A DNA stretch of 64,000 nucleotides, taken from Morganella morganii. GTDB taxonomy: Bacteria; Pseudomonadota; Gammaproteobacteria; Enterobacterales; Enterobacteriaceae. The stretch covers positions 1,302,001 to 1,366,000 of the forward strand of contig NZ_CP069157.1 in assembly GCF_019243775.1 (NCBI RefSeq). Direction: 5' to 3'. Below are positions 28,870 through 39,346 of this stretch, in pieces. The stretch's first letter is position 1. Each line of letters starts with the position of its first letter. The notes below the pieces were generated by a model. It was not told the DNA's origin. It saw nothing but the letters and a program-made list of their open reading frames with translations, and made no database searches. The position numbers and the translations under genes were made by a program.

Positions 28870-30174
28870 ATGACTACACCGAATACGAAGATTGTGATTA
28901 TCGGCGGTGGCGCAGGCGGGCTGGAACTGGCAACGCAACTCGGCCACAAATTAGGTAAGAAGAAAAAAGCGGAAATCACTCTGGTCGATCGCAACAGCAG
29001 CCACCTGTGGAAACCGCTGTTACACGAAGTGGCGACCGGTTCTCTGGATGACGGCGTGGATGCCCTGAGCTACCTGGCGCATGCCCGCAATCACTATTTC
29101 AATTTCCAGCTGGGTTCAATGACCGGACTGGATCGCGACAGTAAAAATATCACCCTGGCAGAAATCCGTGATAACAACGGTGACCTGCTGGTACCGGAGC
29201 GTGAGCTGGATTATGACATTCTGGTGATGGCGCTGGGCAGTACCTCCAACGATTTCGGTACACCGGGGATCAAAGAAAACTGCATCTTCCTCGACAGCCC
29301 GTCACAGGCAAACCGCTTCCATAATGAGATGCTGAACCTGTTCCTGAAATACTCCGCCAGCCACGGCGAAGGCGACAAAGTGAATATCGCGATTGTCGGC
29401 GGCGGGGCGACCGGAGTGGAACTGTCAGCAGAACTGTATAATGCCGTTGAGCAGCTTCACAGCTACGGTTTTAAAGGCCTGAATACCGATGCACTGAATG
29501 TGACGCTGGTGGAGGCGGGTGAGCGTATTCTGCCTGCTCTGCCGCCGAAAATTGCCGGTGCCGCTCACCAGGAGCTCACCAAACTGGGTGTGCGTGTGAT
29601 GACGCAGACCATGGTCACCAGCGCCGATGAATCCGGCCTGAACACCAAAGACGGCGAGCATATCACGGCGAGCCTGATGGTCTGGGCGGCAGGTATCAAA
29701 GCGCCTGATTTCCTGAAAGAGATTGGCGGGCTGGAAACCAACCGTATTAATCAGCTGGTGGTCAAACCAACACTCCAGACCACCCGTGATGACGCAATTT
29801 TCGCTATCGGTGACTGCTCATCCTGCCCGAAAAAAGAGGGCGGATTTGTTCCGCCGCGCGCGCAGTCAGCACATCAGATGGCGACCCGCTGCTATCACAA
29901 CATCCTTGCGGTACTCAATGATAAGCCGCTGAAGGATTATGTGTTTAAAGATCACGGCTCACTGGTTTCCCTCTCCCGGTTCAGTACGGTCGGGAGCCTG
30001 ATGGGTAACCTGATGCGCGGGAATATGATGATTGAAGGGCGTATTGCCCGTGTGATGTATATTTCTCTGTATCGTATGCATCAGATTGCGCTGCACGGTT
30101 ATATTAAAACCGGGCTGATGATGCTGGTTGGCGGTATAAACCGGATTATCCGTCCGCGGCTGAAATTACATTAA
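28870..30174 (+). CDS. ndh: NADH:quinone dehydrogenase (NDH-2)
   Basis: A 434-residue single-subunit NADH dehydrogenase, the same length as E. coli Ndh. It has two dinucleotide-binding motifs: [10 protein letters not shown] at residues ~9-18 for FAD and [16 protein letters not shown] near residue 180 for NADH. The FAD-contact Asp lies in FAIGDCSS. The C-terminus has the amphipathic membrane-binding segment. It oxidises NADH without pumping protons. A perfect FNR box lies upstream and a terminator downstream. Confidence 0.97.
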   Translation: MTTPNTKIVIIGGGAGGLELATQLGHKLGKKKKAEITLVDRNSSHLWKPLLHEVATGSLDDGVDALSYLAHARNHYFNFQLGSMTGLDRDSKNITLAEIRDNNGDLLVPERELDYDILVMALGSTSNDFGTPGIKENCIFLDSPSQANRFHNEMLNLFLKYSASHGEGDKVNIAIVGGGATGVELSAELYNAVEQLHSYGFKGLNTDALNVTLVEAGERILPALPPKIAGAAHQELTKLGVRVMTQTMVTSADESGLNTKDGEHITASLMVWAAGIKAPDFLKEIGGLETNRINQLVVKPTLQTTRDDAIFAIGDCSSCPKKEGGFVPPRAQSAHQMATRCYHNILAVLNDKPLKDYVFKDHGSLVSLSRFSTVGSLMGNLMRGNMMIEGRIARVMYISLYRMHQIALHGYIKTGLMMLVGGINRIIRPRLKLH

Positions 30175-30186
30175 TTGATCTTCCCC

Positions 30187-30216
30187 AAAAATGACGCTTC
30201 CGGGCGTCATTTTTTA
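30187..30216 (+). terminator. Intrinsic terminator of ndh
   Basis: AAAATGACGC-TTCC-GGGCGTCATTTTTT immediately after ndh. Confidence 0.88.
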
Positions 30217-30573
30217 TAATAATAAACCCTGCTCAGAACAGGGAAATATACATTGTACAGATTTGATATAAAGCCGGAAAATGCATTATTTAACAGGAGT
30301 TCAGTATCATCACTAACAGATAATTCCGGTGGTAATGAACAAAATAAGGCAGATACTGCTCTTTATTAATTATTGTTGATCGTTGTCAGTACACACACAG
30401 TCAGGTTGAATTAATAAATTACAGGGACAGAATTATTGTTTCATCATTATTATTTAACTTTTATTTAGCGGTGCTGTGGGAATATAGTCCGGTAAGATTA
30501 ATCGTTAAAAATAAAACCGGGTTTGATAGGAATAATCCCAATTATTACCGCTGGATATTTATATAATTTGACA
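30217..30573 (+). other. AT-rich intergenic region between ndh and the YcfJ-like gene
   Basis: About 360 nt, strongly AT-rich, with no convincing ORF or RNA gene. A TATAAT hexamer at 30562-30567 lies only 6 nt before the ATG of the next gene. Confidence 0.5.
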
Positions 30574-31062
30574 ATGAATAAAAATGAACGAAAACCATTA
30601 TCACGAATAACATTCACAGGGCTTGTGCTTCTGTTTGTTATTTTTGCGGTAATCATTTCTTTTGCTGTGACAAAGAATAAACATCCCGCTGTTGCTGAGG
30701 TTCTCTCATCCGAACCTATCATGGCAACGGTGCCTGTACGCCATGAATACTGTGACCTGACAACCATGCCGGGTCCGTACAAGCGTGAACTCCTGGATAT
30801 CGTCCACCCGACTGAGCAGGTCTGCACCCCGTACCTGCTGTATGAAACCCTGCTGCATGCACCGAAGGTGTACGGTGGCCCGACATACCGCTCCTGTACG
30901 ACGGCATACACCTATGAGCACCGGATTGTCGGCTATGATGTGGTGTATAGAATCAATGACACCGTCGGTAAGGTCAGAATCAATTATAATCCGGGTGATG
31001 TCATGCCGGTGGATAATACCGGGCGGCTGATCATTTTACCCGGGCTGAATACAGTAAAATAA
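30574..31062 (+). CDS. Membrane-anchored protein with YcfJ-like C-terminal domain
   Basis: A 162-residue protein with one N-terminal transmembrane segment (about residues 11-34) and an exported domain with conserved cysteines. Its end, HRIVGYDVVYRINDTVGK followed by YNPGDVMPVD, matches the C-terminal strand motif of YcfJ-type proteins (GYDVTYR..DPG..IPVD). ycfJ follows ndh in E. coli too, so position agrees. Unlike YcfJ, no glycine-zipper segment is present: the Gly-rich repeat is missing and a plain membrane helix is found instead. The start is uncertain: ATG 30574 lacks a ribosome site; TTG 30523 is the alternative. Function unknown, envelope-related by family. Confidence 0.6.
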   Translation: MNKNERKPLSRITFTGLVLLFVIFAVIISFAVTKNKHPAVAEVLSSEPIMATVPVRHEYCDLTTMPGPYKRELLDIVHPTEQVCTPYLLYETLLHAPKVYGGPTYRSCTTAYTYEHRIVGYDVVYRINDTVGKVRINYNPGDVMPVDNTGRLIILPGLNTVK

Positions 31063-31085
31063 AGTGTGTTACAGACAAAAAATAA

Positions 31086-31116
31086 GAATACCGGTTTATG
31101 TCATAAACCGGTATTC
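31086..31116. terminator. Perfect 15-bp inverted repeat between convergent genes
   Basis: GAATACCGGTTTATG and its exact complement are separated by a single base, 24 nt after the YcfJ-like gene and 31 nt from the end of the convergent aminotransferase gene. No T run adjoins directly on the plus strand (CACCACGTTTTTT follows), so termination may be imperfect. Confidence 0.55.
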
Positions 31117-31146
31117 ACCACGTTTTTTATTTAATGTAACCGGAAA

Positions 31147-32316
31147 TTAAACCCAGCCCTTCTGACGAAACTGCTTTAATACCGCCACAAATTGCTGCAT
31201 CTCTTCCGGCGTGCCTAATGTCAGGCGGCTCCAGCCGGTTACCGGCGGAAATTCACGGCCGACCATTATATGGTTTTCTTTCATCCGCTGCTGATAGGTT
31301 TTTACATCTCCGGTCACCTTATGGAAGATGAAATTAGCCTGTGAGGGCGCATAAGGCAGATTTAATTCCTTCAGTGCGGCAACCACAATTTCCCGTGAAA
31401 CATCCGTTGAATGGCGGCTGTAATCAATAAACGGTTTATCATTCAGGGATGCCAGTGCGGAAACTGCACCTGCTATATTAGTATTATCGATAGAATTGAA
31501 AATATTTACCTGTTCCGTTACTGCCGGTACGGAAATACCGTAACCGACACGAAGCCCGGCCAGGGCAAATATTTTCGAGAAAGTGCGTGTCACGATAATA
31601 TTGGATTTTCCGGCAGCCACCCATTCAACCGCACTTTTAAATTGCGGATCAGACACAAATTCCGCATATGCCTCATCAATAATAAAATTCTGCTGCGGCG
31701 GTGCCTGGTTTACCCACTGTGCGAGTTGTGATGCCGGGGTGATCATAGCGGTCGGGTTATTCGGGTTACAGATATAGATAACGGAATGACCGGCAAAGTT
31801 ATCGGCGATCGCCTGCATGGCTGTGAGGTCGAAAGAGAGATCGGCTTTCAGCGGCACTTTGACAATATTGACGCCCAGCGGCTCAGCATACAGTTCGGCA
31901 TAATTGAATGTCGGATCCGGTACAATCAGCTGCACCGGCTGCTGTTTTTTCTGTGCATCCGCCACCAGCATCTGCACAGCCGCCTGAATGGTTTCTGAGG
32001 AACCATTTCCGAGGCTGATGTGTTCCGGTGTCAGTGAGAAATGCGCGGCAATCTGCTCAATCAGCGCTTCGCGGGCAGCATCCGGATAGCGGAATGCGCC
32101 GGGAAGGGCGTCAATAATCGCCTGACGGGCTTTCGGAGACATCCCCAGTGAGTTTTCATTGAAGTTCAGCAGCAGCGGATTTTCCGCGCTGAGCGGCGCT
32201 GCTTTGGTTGTTGGTGAGACAGTACCGGTGGCGGCCTGACTGGTGGTGACCAGAGAGGCGGCGGTTAATCCGCCGAGCGCGATCCCTGTTGATTTCAGAA
32301 ACGAACGACGATCCAT
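31147..32316 (-). CDS. Tat-exported HisC-like PLP aminotransferase
   Basis: A 389-residue fold-type I aminotransferase related to histidinol-phosphate aminotransferase (HisC), preceded by a twin-arginine signal: MDRRSFLKSTGIALGG, a hydrophobic stretch and a cleavage site near SQAA. The catalytic features are intact: NPNNPT, DEAYAEF and TFSKIFALAGLRVGY with the PLP-binding Lys. An enzyme that needs PLP, folded in the cytoplasm and exported by Tat to the periplasm, is unusual. The role is unknown; acting on periplasmic amino acids or a peptide/siderophore substrate is possible. It is not in a his operon. A cytoplasmic role is excluded only if the signal is functional. Confidence 0.82.
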   Translation of the reverse strand: MDRRSFLKSTGIALGGLTAASLVTTSQAATGTVSPTTKAAPLSAENPLLLNFNENSLGMSPKARQAIIDALPGAFRYPDAAREALIEQIAAHFSLTPEHISLGNGSSETIQAAVQMLVADAQKKQQPVQLIVPDPTFNYAELYAEPLGVNIVKVPLKADLSFDLTAMQAIADNFAGHSVIYICNPNNPTAMITPASQLAQWVNQAPPQQNFIIDEAYAEFVSDPQFKSAVEWVAAGKSNIIVTRTFSKIFALAGLRVGYGISVPAVTEQVNIFNSIDNTNIAGAVSALASLNDKPFIDYSRHSTDVSREIVVAALKELNLPYAPSQANFIFHKVTGDVKTYQQRMKENHIMVGREFPPVTGWSRLTLGTPEEMQQFVAVLKQFRQKGWV

Positions 32317-32421
32317 AGTATTTACCCTGTTGTTGTCATTATATTTTGGTAAATACTAACCGAACTAATAATCACCTTGCAAATTAATATTCACAATAAA
32401 TGGATTTTTATTCATTTTTAA

Positions 32422-32443
32422 GGTACCGGCCGAAACCGGCACC
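32422..32443 (-). terminator. Weak hairpin after mfd
   Basis: On the minus strand GGTGCCGG/CCGGTACC forms an 8-bp stem with one G-U pair, 20 nt after the mfd stop. The following sequence is only moderately T-rich, so this is a weak terminator candidate. Confidence 0.35.
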
Positions 32444-32464
32444 TGACAGAGAGGATGTTGTACG

Positions 32465-35400
32465 TTATACCGGATGAGCGGCAAATGCAGTCAGTAAATC
32501 CGCGATAAACTCAATGCGTTTGGTGCGGTCGGTCAGGTCACAGATAAATTTCAGTTTTGACGGGCCGTCCAGCCGGTACTGTTTCGGGTTATTTTGCAAA
32601 AGCCCGATAAGATACGCCGGGTCGACATGGTTTTTCTCACTGAACTCAACAAAACCGCCTTTCTCCTGCGCCTCAATCCGGCGGATCCCCAGGTCCTGTG
32701 CCTGCAGGCGCAGACCCGCTGCCGCCAGCAGGTGACGACCGGCATCCGGCAGCAGACCGAAGCGGTCAATCAGCTCAATTTTCAGCTCGGTCAGTTCGGT
32801 ATCGCTGCGCGCGCTGGCAATCCGTTTGTAGAAGGAGAGGCGCATGTTTACATCCGGCAGGTAATCTTCCGGCAGCAGGGCCGGCATACGCAGCTCCACT
32901 TCGGTCTGGCTCTGCGTGAGATCTTCCAGTGACGGCTCTTTGCCGCTTTTCAGGGAATCAACCGCACTTTCCAGCATTTCCATATAGAGTGTGAAACCAA
33001 CGCTGGCCATCTGGCCGCTCTGATCCTCGCCCAGCAGCTCACCCGCACCACGGATTTCCAGGTCATGAGTGGCGAGAGCAAATCCGGCTCCTAAATCTTC
33101 CAGAGAAGCAATTGCTTCCAGGCGTTTATGGGCATCGGTGGTCATGGCTTTCGGGTGTGGCGTCAGCAGATAAGCATAGGCCTGATGGTGTGAACGCCCG
33201 ACACGGCCGCGCAGCTGATGCAGCTGTGCCAGCCCGAAATGATCGGCCCGTTCGATGATAATGGTATTGGCGCTGGGAATATCGATACCGGTTTCAATAA
33301 TCGTGGTGCATACCAGCACATTAAAACGCTGATGGTGGAAATCGGTCATGACCCGTTCCAGCTCGCGCTCACGCATCTGTCCGTGGCCGACTGCCACACG
33401 GGCTTCCGGTACCAGTTCCGCAATACGGTTGCGGGCTTTTTCAATATTCTCCACATCATTGTAGAGATAATAGACCTGGCCGCCGCGCAGTACCTCACGC
33501 AGAATCGCCTCCCGCACCACCAGCTCATCATACTGACGGACAAAGGTTTTCACCGCCAGCCGTCTTGCCGGCGGGGTGGCGATAATAGAAAGGTCCCGCA
33601 TGCCGCTCATCGCCATATTCAGGGTACGCGGAATCGGGGTGGCGGTGAGGGTCAGGATATCCACATTGGCGCGCATTGCCTTGATGCGCTCTTTATGGCG
33701 GACACCAAAGCGGTGCTCTTCGTCCACCACCAGCAGGCCGAGATCATGCCAGTGCACATCGCTCTGCAACAGCTTATGTGTGCCGATAATGATATCCACT
33801 TTTCCTTCTCTGGTATCATCCAGCACCTGCTGCTGCTCTTTGGCGCTGCGGAAACGGGACAGAACTTCAATCCGCACCGGCCAGTTGGCGAAACGGTCAC
33901 GGAAGTTATCATAATGCTGCTGCGCGAGCAGAGTGGTCGGCACCAGCACAGCAACCTGCTTGTGGTTATGGACGGCGAGGAAGGCCGCCCGCATTGCGAC
34001 CTCGGTTTTACCGAAACCGACATCACCGCACACCAGCCGGTCCATCGCCACCGGCTGACACATATCGCTCAGCACGGCATTAATAGCCTGCTCCTGATCC
34101 GGAGTGGTTTCAAACGGGAAAGACTGGCAAAACTCGCGGTACTGTTCGCGATCATGTTTAAAGGCAAAGCCGGGTTTGACGGCCCGCTGTGCATAAATAT
34201 CCAGTAACTGTGCCGCCACATCGCGGACTTTTTCCGCTGCTTTCTGACGTGCTTTGCTCCAGGCTTCACCGCCGAGTTTATGCAGCGGGGCGCTTTCATC
34301 TGCCCCTCCGGCATAGCGGCTGATCAGATGCAGCGATGACACCGGGACATACAGTTTGTCTTCCCCGGCGTAGGTGAGGATCAGGTATTCTGCCTTGATC
34401 CCCCCGGCCTCCAGGGTGGTTAATCCCTGATAGCGGCCGACCCCGTGCTCCAGATGCACTACCGGCTGACCGGGGCGCAGTTCCGCGAGGTTGCGGATCA
34501 GGGTGTCGGTGTTAATTGTGCGGCGGGTGTCCTGGCGGCGGCGCACCACTCGCTCACCCAGCATATCGCTTTCGCAGATCAGGACGCGCTGACGGTCGTT
34601 ATCAACAAAGCCGTGCTCAGCGGCACCGATCATGACATAAATACCCGGCACGGTAGCATCCGTCAGACTGCGGATTTCCGCCGGTTTGATTTTGATGCGC
34701 GCCAGCAGTTCCTGTACGCTTTCGCGCCGTCCCTCACTTTCCACCGAGAAAATCACGGCAGCCTCTGTGCTTTCCAGGAAGCGGCGCAGCGGGTCAAGCG
34801 GGGATTTCAGCTGCGGATTGACTTTCAGATCCGGCAGAGCGGTATAGCCGAGGTTGGTATTGGCGGCTTTGCGTGGCAGTTTGTCATTATTGAGCCGCAC
34901 ACGCGGCAGCGTTTTCATCTGCTGATTGAGTTCTTCCGGTGTCAGCCACAGCTGTGACGGCGGCAGTAACGGGCGCATCGGATCCACACCCCGGCTCTCA
35001 AAACGCTGTTGCACATCACGGCGGAAGCGGTCGGCGGATTCCTGTAAATCCTGGGTCACCAGCAGGGTGTTATCCGGCAGATAGTCAAACAGCGGTACCA
35101 GCGGTGCGGTGAAAAACAGCGGCTGCCAGTACTCGATACCGGCGGGCAGGGTACCTTTGCTGACCTGCTGATAAACATGCTCCGGGTCGCGGCGCACCTC
35201 AAAGGTTTCCCGCCACTGACTGCGGAACAGCTCGATAGCATCTTTATCCGTCGGGAATTCGTGAGCAGGCAGAAGATTGATCGCATTCACTTCATCGAGG
35301 GTGCGCTGGGTGTCGACATCAAAGGTGCGCAGGCTGTCGATTTCATCATCAAAGAAATCAATCCGGAACGGCAGTTCGCTGCCCATCGGAAACAGATCCA

Positions 35401-35905
35401 GCAATGCGCCGCGAATGGCAAACTCGCCGTGCTCCAGTACTTGTTCGACACTACGGTAGCCGCCCTGAACCAGCTCTTCACGCAGCTTATCCCGCGACAG
35501 CTTTTCCCCTTTGGCCATCACCAGCGCATGACTGGTGAGAAATTCAGGCGGACACACTTTCTGCATCAGTGTATTGACCGGCAGAATCAGTGCGCCTTTT
35601 TCGAGGGTCGGCAGACGGTATAATGTGGATAACCGGTTGGAGATAATCTCCTGGTGCGGCGAAAAACTGTCATACGGCAGGGTTTCCCAGTCGGCAAGGG
35701 TTTCTGCCGGGAGCGCGGTAAACTGGCGGATTTCATCCCGCAGCCGCAGGGCATTCTGCATATCGCGGGTCACCAGGATAACGGGGCCGTCGTGTTGTTC
35801 AATTATCGACGCGGTTTCCACCGCACAGGCTGCACCGGTCATTTCACCGAGCTGGCGGGTGTCTGCGGCACGGGCCGGGAGTTCATAGCGTGTTTTCAGC
35901 GACAT
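32465..35905 (-). CDS. mfd: Transcription-repair coupling factor Mfd
   Basis: A 1146-residue DNA translocase (E. coli 1148 aa) that removes RNA polymerase stalled at lesions and recruits UvrA. In order it has a UvrB-like N-terminal region, a RNA-polymerase-interaction domain (ELRPGQPVVHLEHGVGRYQGL), the superfamily 2 helicase core with Walker A GDVGFGKTEVA and DEEHRFGV, the RecG-like TRG motif and a C-terminal autoinhibitory domain. The ATG at 35905 is chosen because MSLKTRYELP aligns with the E. coli start; the frame opens up to 51 nt earlier. Confidence 0.96.
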   Translation of the reverse strand: MSLKTRYELPARAADTRQLGEMTGAACAVETASIIEQHDGPVILVTRDMQNALRLRDEIRQFTALPAETLADWETLPYDSFSPHQEIISNRLSTLYRLPTLEKGALILPVNTLMQKVCPPEFLTSHALVMAKGEKLSRDKLREELVQGGYRSVEQVLEHGEFAIRGALLDLFPMGSELPFRIDFFDDEIDSLRTFDVDTQRTLDEVNAINLLPAHEFPTDKDAIELFRSQWRETFEVRRDPEHVYQQVSKGTLPAGIEYWQPLFFTAPLVPLFDYLPDNTLLVTQDLQESADRFRRDVQQRFESRGVDPMRPLLPPSQLWLTPEELNQQMKTLPRVRLNNDKLPRKAANTNLGYTALPDLKVNPQLKSPLDPLRRFLESTEAAVIFSVESEGRRESVQELLARIKIKPAEIRSLTDATVPGIYVMIGAAEHGFVDNDRQRVLICESDMLGERVVRRRQDTRRTINTDTLIRNLAELRPGQPVVHLEHGVGRYQGLTTLEAGGIKAEYLILTYAGEDKLYVPVSSLHLISRYAGGADESAPLHKLGGEAWSKARQKAAEKVRDVAAQLLDIYAQRAVKPGFAFKHDREQYREFCQSFPFETTPDQEQAINAVLSDMCQPVAMDRLVCGDVGFGKTEVAMRAAFLAVHNHKQVAVLVPTTLLAQQHYDNFRDRFANWPVRIEVLSRFRSAKEQQQVLDDTREGKVDIIIGTHKLLQSDVHWHDLGLLVVDEEHRFGVRHKERIKAMRANVDILTLTATPIPRTLNMAMSGMRDLSIIATPPARRLAVKTFVRQYDELVVREAILREVLRGGQVYYLYNDVENIEKARNRIAELVPEARVAVGHGQMRERELERVMTDFHHQRFNVLVCTTIIETGIDIPSANTIIIERADHFGLAQLHQLRGRVGRSHHQAYAYLLTPHPKAMTTDAHKRLEAIASLEDLGAGFALATHDLEIRGAGELLGEDQSGQMASVGFTLYMEMLESAVDSLKSGKEPSLEDLTQSQTEVELRMPALLPEDYLPDVNMRLSFYKRIASARSDTELTELKIELIDRFGLLPDAGRHLLAAAGLRLQAQDLGIRRIEAQEKGGFVEFSEKNHVDPAYLIGLLQNNPKQYRLDGPSKLKFICDLTDRTKRIEFIADLLTAFAAHPV

Positions 35906-36144
35906 TCGGTTTTCCATCGGGCTACGTGTTTCTGTCAGGTAACAAGGTTCTGCCATACCGGAGTGGCTTGTCCGGGCAATAAAAGGCCGCCGCGCTGCCG
36001 GTCCGGAGGTGGTCTGATACCGGCAACACGCTGACCGTCAATGAAAAAAAACTGCCGCAAACGGGCGGGAGTGGTTCCATTCATCAACCGGAGCCTTTAT
36101 TATCCCTGAACACTTCGCTTTGGCAACAGGGGCGTTCAGATTTC

Positions 36145-37347
36145 ATGTTTCAGTCTGTCTCATTTTTAATCGGTCTGCGTTACATGCGGGGACGCGGCAC
36201 GGATCGCTTTGCCCGTTTTGTCTCGCTGCTTTCCGCCATCGGCATCACGCTGGGGGTGACAGCACTTATCACCGTGACATCCGTGATGAACGGTTTTGAA
36301 CGCTCATTGCAGCAGAGTATCCTCGATTTTATGCCGCAGGCGGTAATCACCACCGGAAACGGCGTGCTGGATCCGCAGACACATCCGGTCTCACAATTAG
36401 CCGGGCTGCGTGATGTGGTAAAAACCGCCCCGATTGTCACCGGTGATGTGGTATTGCAGAGCACCGGCAATGTGGGGATCGCCTCCGTGACCGGAATTGA
36501 TCCGCTGGGGGATGAACCGCTGATGAATTATCTGGTGAATACCCGGCCATCCGACCTGGCGGCAGGTCAGTATCATGTGGTGGTCGGCGAAGGCGTGGCG
36601 AAACGCATGGGGCTTAAACGCGGGGATAGTGTCCGTATCCTGGTGCCGAATGTGTCGCAGCTGACGCCGATGGGACGCATCCCGAGCCAGCGCCTGTTCA
36701 CCGTGGCGGGCTTTTTTTCCTCCGGCAGTGAATCCGATAACACCCAGGTGCTGATGAATCAGGAGGATGCGGCACGTCTGATGCGCTATCCGGCGGGTAA
36801 TATCACCGGCTGGCGTCTCTATCTGTCACAGCCGTTACAGGTGGACAGCCTCAGTCAGCAGACATTACCGGAAGGGCTGGTCTGGACAGACTGGCGCGTG
36901 CAGAAAGGTGAGTTTTTCCAGGCTGTGCGCATGGAGAAAAATATGATGGGGCTGCTGCTCAGCCTGATTATCGCCGTGGCCGCGTTTAATATCATTACCT
37001 CACTGGCCTTGCTGGTGATGGAAAAACAGACCGAAGTGGCCATCCTGAAAACCCTGGGAATGACACGCGGCAAAATTATGCTGATCTTTATGATTCAGGG
37101 CGCGGGGGCAGGGATCCTCGGCTCGGTGATCGGCGTTCTGCTGGGCACACTGCTATCGTCACAACTGAATATTCTGATGCCGCTGCTGGGGCTGATCCCG
37201 AAAGGAATCGCGCTGCCGACGGTCATTGAGCCGCTGCGCGTCATCACTATCGGCGCGGCTGCCATGCTTATCTCTTTATTATCCACACTCTGGCCTGCGT
37301 GGCGGGCGGCAGCGGTACAACCCGCGGAGGCTTTACGTTATGAGTGA
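36145..37347 (+). CDS. lolC: Lipoprotein-releasing ABC transporter permease LolC
   Basis: A 400-residue MacB/FtsX-type permease with one N-terminal transmembrane helix, a large periplasmic domain (including [10 protein letters not shown], the region contacting the chaperone LolA in E. coli) and three C-terminal helices. With LolD and LolE it extracts lipoproteins from the inner membrane. It overlaps lolD by 8 nt. The ribosome site is weak. It is divergent from mfd, as in E. coli. Confidence 0.95.
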   Translation: MFQSVSFLIGLRYMRGRGTDRFARFVSLLSAIGITLGVTALITVTSVMNGFERSLQQSILDFMPQAVITTGNGVLDPQTHPVSQLAGLRDVVKTAPIVTGDVVLQSTGNVGIASVTGIDPLGDEPLMNYLVNTRPSDLAAGQYHVVVGEGVAKRMGLKRGDSVRILVPNVSQLTPMGRIPSQRLFTVAGFFSSGSESDNTQVLMNQEDAARLMRYPAGNITGWRLYLSQPLQVDSLSQQTLPEGLVWTDWRVQKGEFFQAVRMEKNMMGLLLSLIIAVAAFNIITSLALLVMEKQTEVAILKTLGMTRGKIMLIFMIQGAGAGILGSVIGVLLGTLLSSQLNILMPLLGLIPKGIALPTVIEPLRVITIGAAAMLISLLSTLWPAWRAAAVQPAEALRYE

Positions 37348-38035
37348 GTTATTACTGGCATGTCGTCAGTTATGCAAATCTTATCATGAGGGCACAGTGG
37401 AAACTGATGTCCTGAAACAGGTTAATTTTGAACTCCGGCGCGGGGATATGCTGGCGATTGTCGGCAGTTCCGGTTCAGGGAAAAGTACGCTGCTGCATCT
37501 GCTCGGCGGGCTGGATTCCCCGACCTCCGGTGAGGTGATTTTTAACGGCACGGCACTTTCCGCCATGAGCCAGAACGCTCTGTCGGCGCTGCGTAATCAG
37601 GAAATGGGCTTTATCTATCAGTTCCACCATCTTCTGCCGGACTTCACGGCGGCGGAAAACGTGGCGATGCCGCTGCTGATCGGCGGTATGGCGCGGGATA
37701 AAGCGCTGGCACAGGCGGGGGAGATGCTGGAGCGGGTTGGTGTGGCAGCGCGTGCCCATCATCGTCCGTCTGAGCTCTCCGGCGGGGAGCGTCAGCGGGT
37801 GGCGATTGCCCGTGCGCTGGTGAATAAACCGTCACTGGTTCTGGCGGATGAACCGACCGGTAACTTAGATCAGCGCAATGCGCAGAGCATTTTTGATTTG
37901 TTATCCGAACTGAATAAAACCCTCGGCACAGCCTTCCTGGTGGTTACCCATGACCTCGCCCTGGCGGCGAAAATGGGGCGGCAGATGGAAATGCGCGACG
38001 GTATTCTGAATGCACAGCCGGAGACGGCGCTATGA
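37340..38035 (+). CDS. lolD: Lipoprotein-releasing ABC transporter ATPase LolD
   Basis: A 231-residue ABC ATPase: Walker A GSSGSGKS, signature [15 protein letters not shown], Walker [13 protein letters not shown] and the H-loop VTHD. It powers LolCE. The ATG at 37340 lies within the end of lolC and gives the family N-terminus; the frame opens 114 nt earlier inside lolC. It overlaps lolE by 4 nt. Confidence 0.96.
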   Translation: MSELLLACRQLCKSYHEGTVETDVLKQVNFELRRGDMLAIVGSSGSGKSTLLHLLGGLDSPTSGEVIFNGTALSAMSQNALSALRNQEMGFIYQFHHLLPDFTAAENVAMPLLIGGMARDKALAQAGEMLERVGVAARAHHRPSELSGGERQRVAIARALVNKPSLVLADEPTGNLDQRNAQSIFDLLSELNKTLGTAFLVVTHDLALAAKMGRQMEMRDGILNAQPETAL

Positions 38036-39279
38036 ATGCACTACCGCTGTCATTACTGACTGCGCTGCGTTTCAGCAAAGGGCGGAAACGGGCGGGAATG
38101 GTCTCGCTGATTTCCGTTATTTCCACCCTGGGGATCACGCTCGGGGTGGCGGTACTGATTATCGGGCTGAGTGCCATGAACGGCTTTGAGCGTGAGCTGG
38201 AGAACCGGGTACTTTCCGTGGTGCCGCAGGGGCAGATTTCCACTGTTGAGCAGCCGTTTGATACCTGGGCGCAGAGCCTGCTGCGGATCAAAAATACTCC
38301 GGGTGTGGTGGCCGCCAGCCCGTATATTGAATTTACCGGGCTGGCAGAAAAAGGCAGTAAATTACAGGCCATGCAACTAATGGGTGTGGATCCGGTCACT
38401 CAGAAATTGGTGAGCGGATTGCCGGAATTTGTGGCGGATAATGCATGGGCGGATTTTCAGGCCGGGAAAAATCAGATAATCCTTGGTGACGGCGCGGCAA
38501 AATCCCTCGGTGTTGCGCAGGGTGACTGGCTCACCATCATGATCCCGAATCACGACAGCACGGAGCGCCTGTTACAACCGAAACGTATCCGTTTGCAGGT
38601 CGCGGGGATTTTCCGCTTAAGCGGCATGCTGGATCACAGGCTGGCGCTGCTGCCGCTGGAAGATGCACAGCAGTACCTGGATTACGGTGAGGGTGTCACC
38701 GGGATTGAAATCCGCACGGATAATGTTTTCAATGCCAATGACGTGGTTCTGCGGGCGGCGGAAGCCAGCCGTGAACATGTCTTTTATAAAAGCTGGATCA
38801 ACGAATACGGCTATATGTACAGCGACATTCAGTTAGTGCGCAGTATTATGTATCTGGCCATGATTCTGGTGATTGGTGTGGCGTGCTTCAATATCGTTTC
38901 CACCCTGATTATTGCCGTGAAAGATAAAAGCGGGGATATCGCCATTTTGCGCACTCTTGGTGCGAAAGACAGCCTGATCCGCTCCATTTTCCTCTGGTAC
39001 GGACTGCTGACCGGCATGGTCGGCTGTATCAGCGGGGCGGTTCTCGGCACACTGGCGGCGCTGAATCTGACACCGCTTATCCGCGGTATTGAATTTCTTA
39101 TCGGGCACAAACTGTTGTCCGGCGATGTCTATTTTATTGATTTTCTGCCGTCGGAGCTGCGGCTGACCGATCTGCTGTATGTGGTCTTAACCACCATTGT
39201 GCTGAGCCTGCTGGCAAGCTGGTATCCGGCGAGACGCGCCTGCCGCCTTGAACCGGCACGTATTCTGAGCGGGCAGTAA
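38032..39279 (+). CDS. lolE: Lipoprotein-releasing ABC transporter permease LolE
   Basis: A 415-residue permease paralogous to LolC with the same layout: one N-terminal helix, a periplasmic domain and three C-terminal helices. LolE receives lipoproteins in the LolCDE complex. Its start overlaps the end of lolD (ATGA). In E. coli nagK lies between lolE and cobB; here cobB follows directly. Confidence 0.95.
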   Translation: MNALPLSLLTALRFSKGRKRAGMVSLISVISTLGITLGVAVLIIGLSAMNGFERELENRVLSVVPQGQISTVEQPFDTWAQSLLRIKNTPGVVAASPYIEFTGLAEKGSKLQAMQLMGVDPVTQKLVSGLPEFVADNAWADFQAGKNQIILGDGAAKSLGVAQGDWLTIMIPNHDSTERLLQPKRIRLQVAGIFRLSGMLDHRLALLPLEDAQQYLDYGEGVTGIEIRTDNVFNANDVVLRAAEASREHVFYKSWINEYGYMYSDIQLVRSIMYLAMILVIGVACFNIVSTLIIAVKDKSGDIAILRTLGAKDSLIRSIFLWYGLLTGMVGCISGAVLGTLAALNLTPLIRGIEFLIGHKLLSGDVYFIDFLPSELRLTDLLYVVLTTIVLSLLASWYPARRACRLEPARILSGQ

Positions 39280-39346
39280 AGCCCGCAGGAATTGTAATGA
39301 TTTTTGAATCCGAAGTGCGGATGCATTACCCTGAACGGAGACAGTG

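Noticed and set aside
33218-34207. 329-codon open frame on the plus strand opposite mfd
   Set aside because: Antisense shadow of the mfd helicase domain; no recognisable protein motifs.
37226-37339. Longer N-terminus for lolD
   Set aside because: It would lie inside lolC; the family start at 37340 gives the correct LolD N-terminus.
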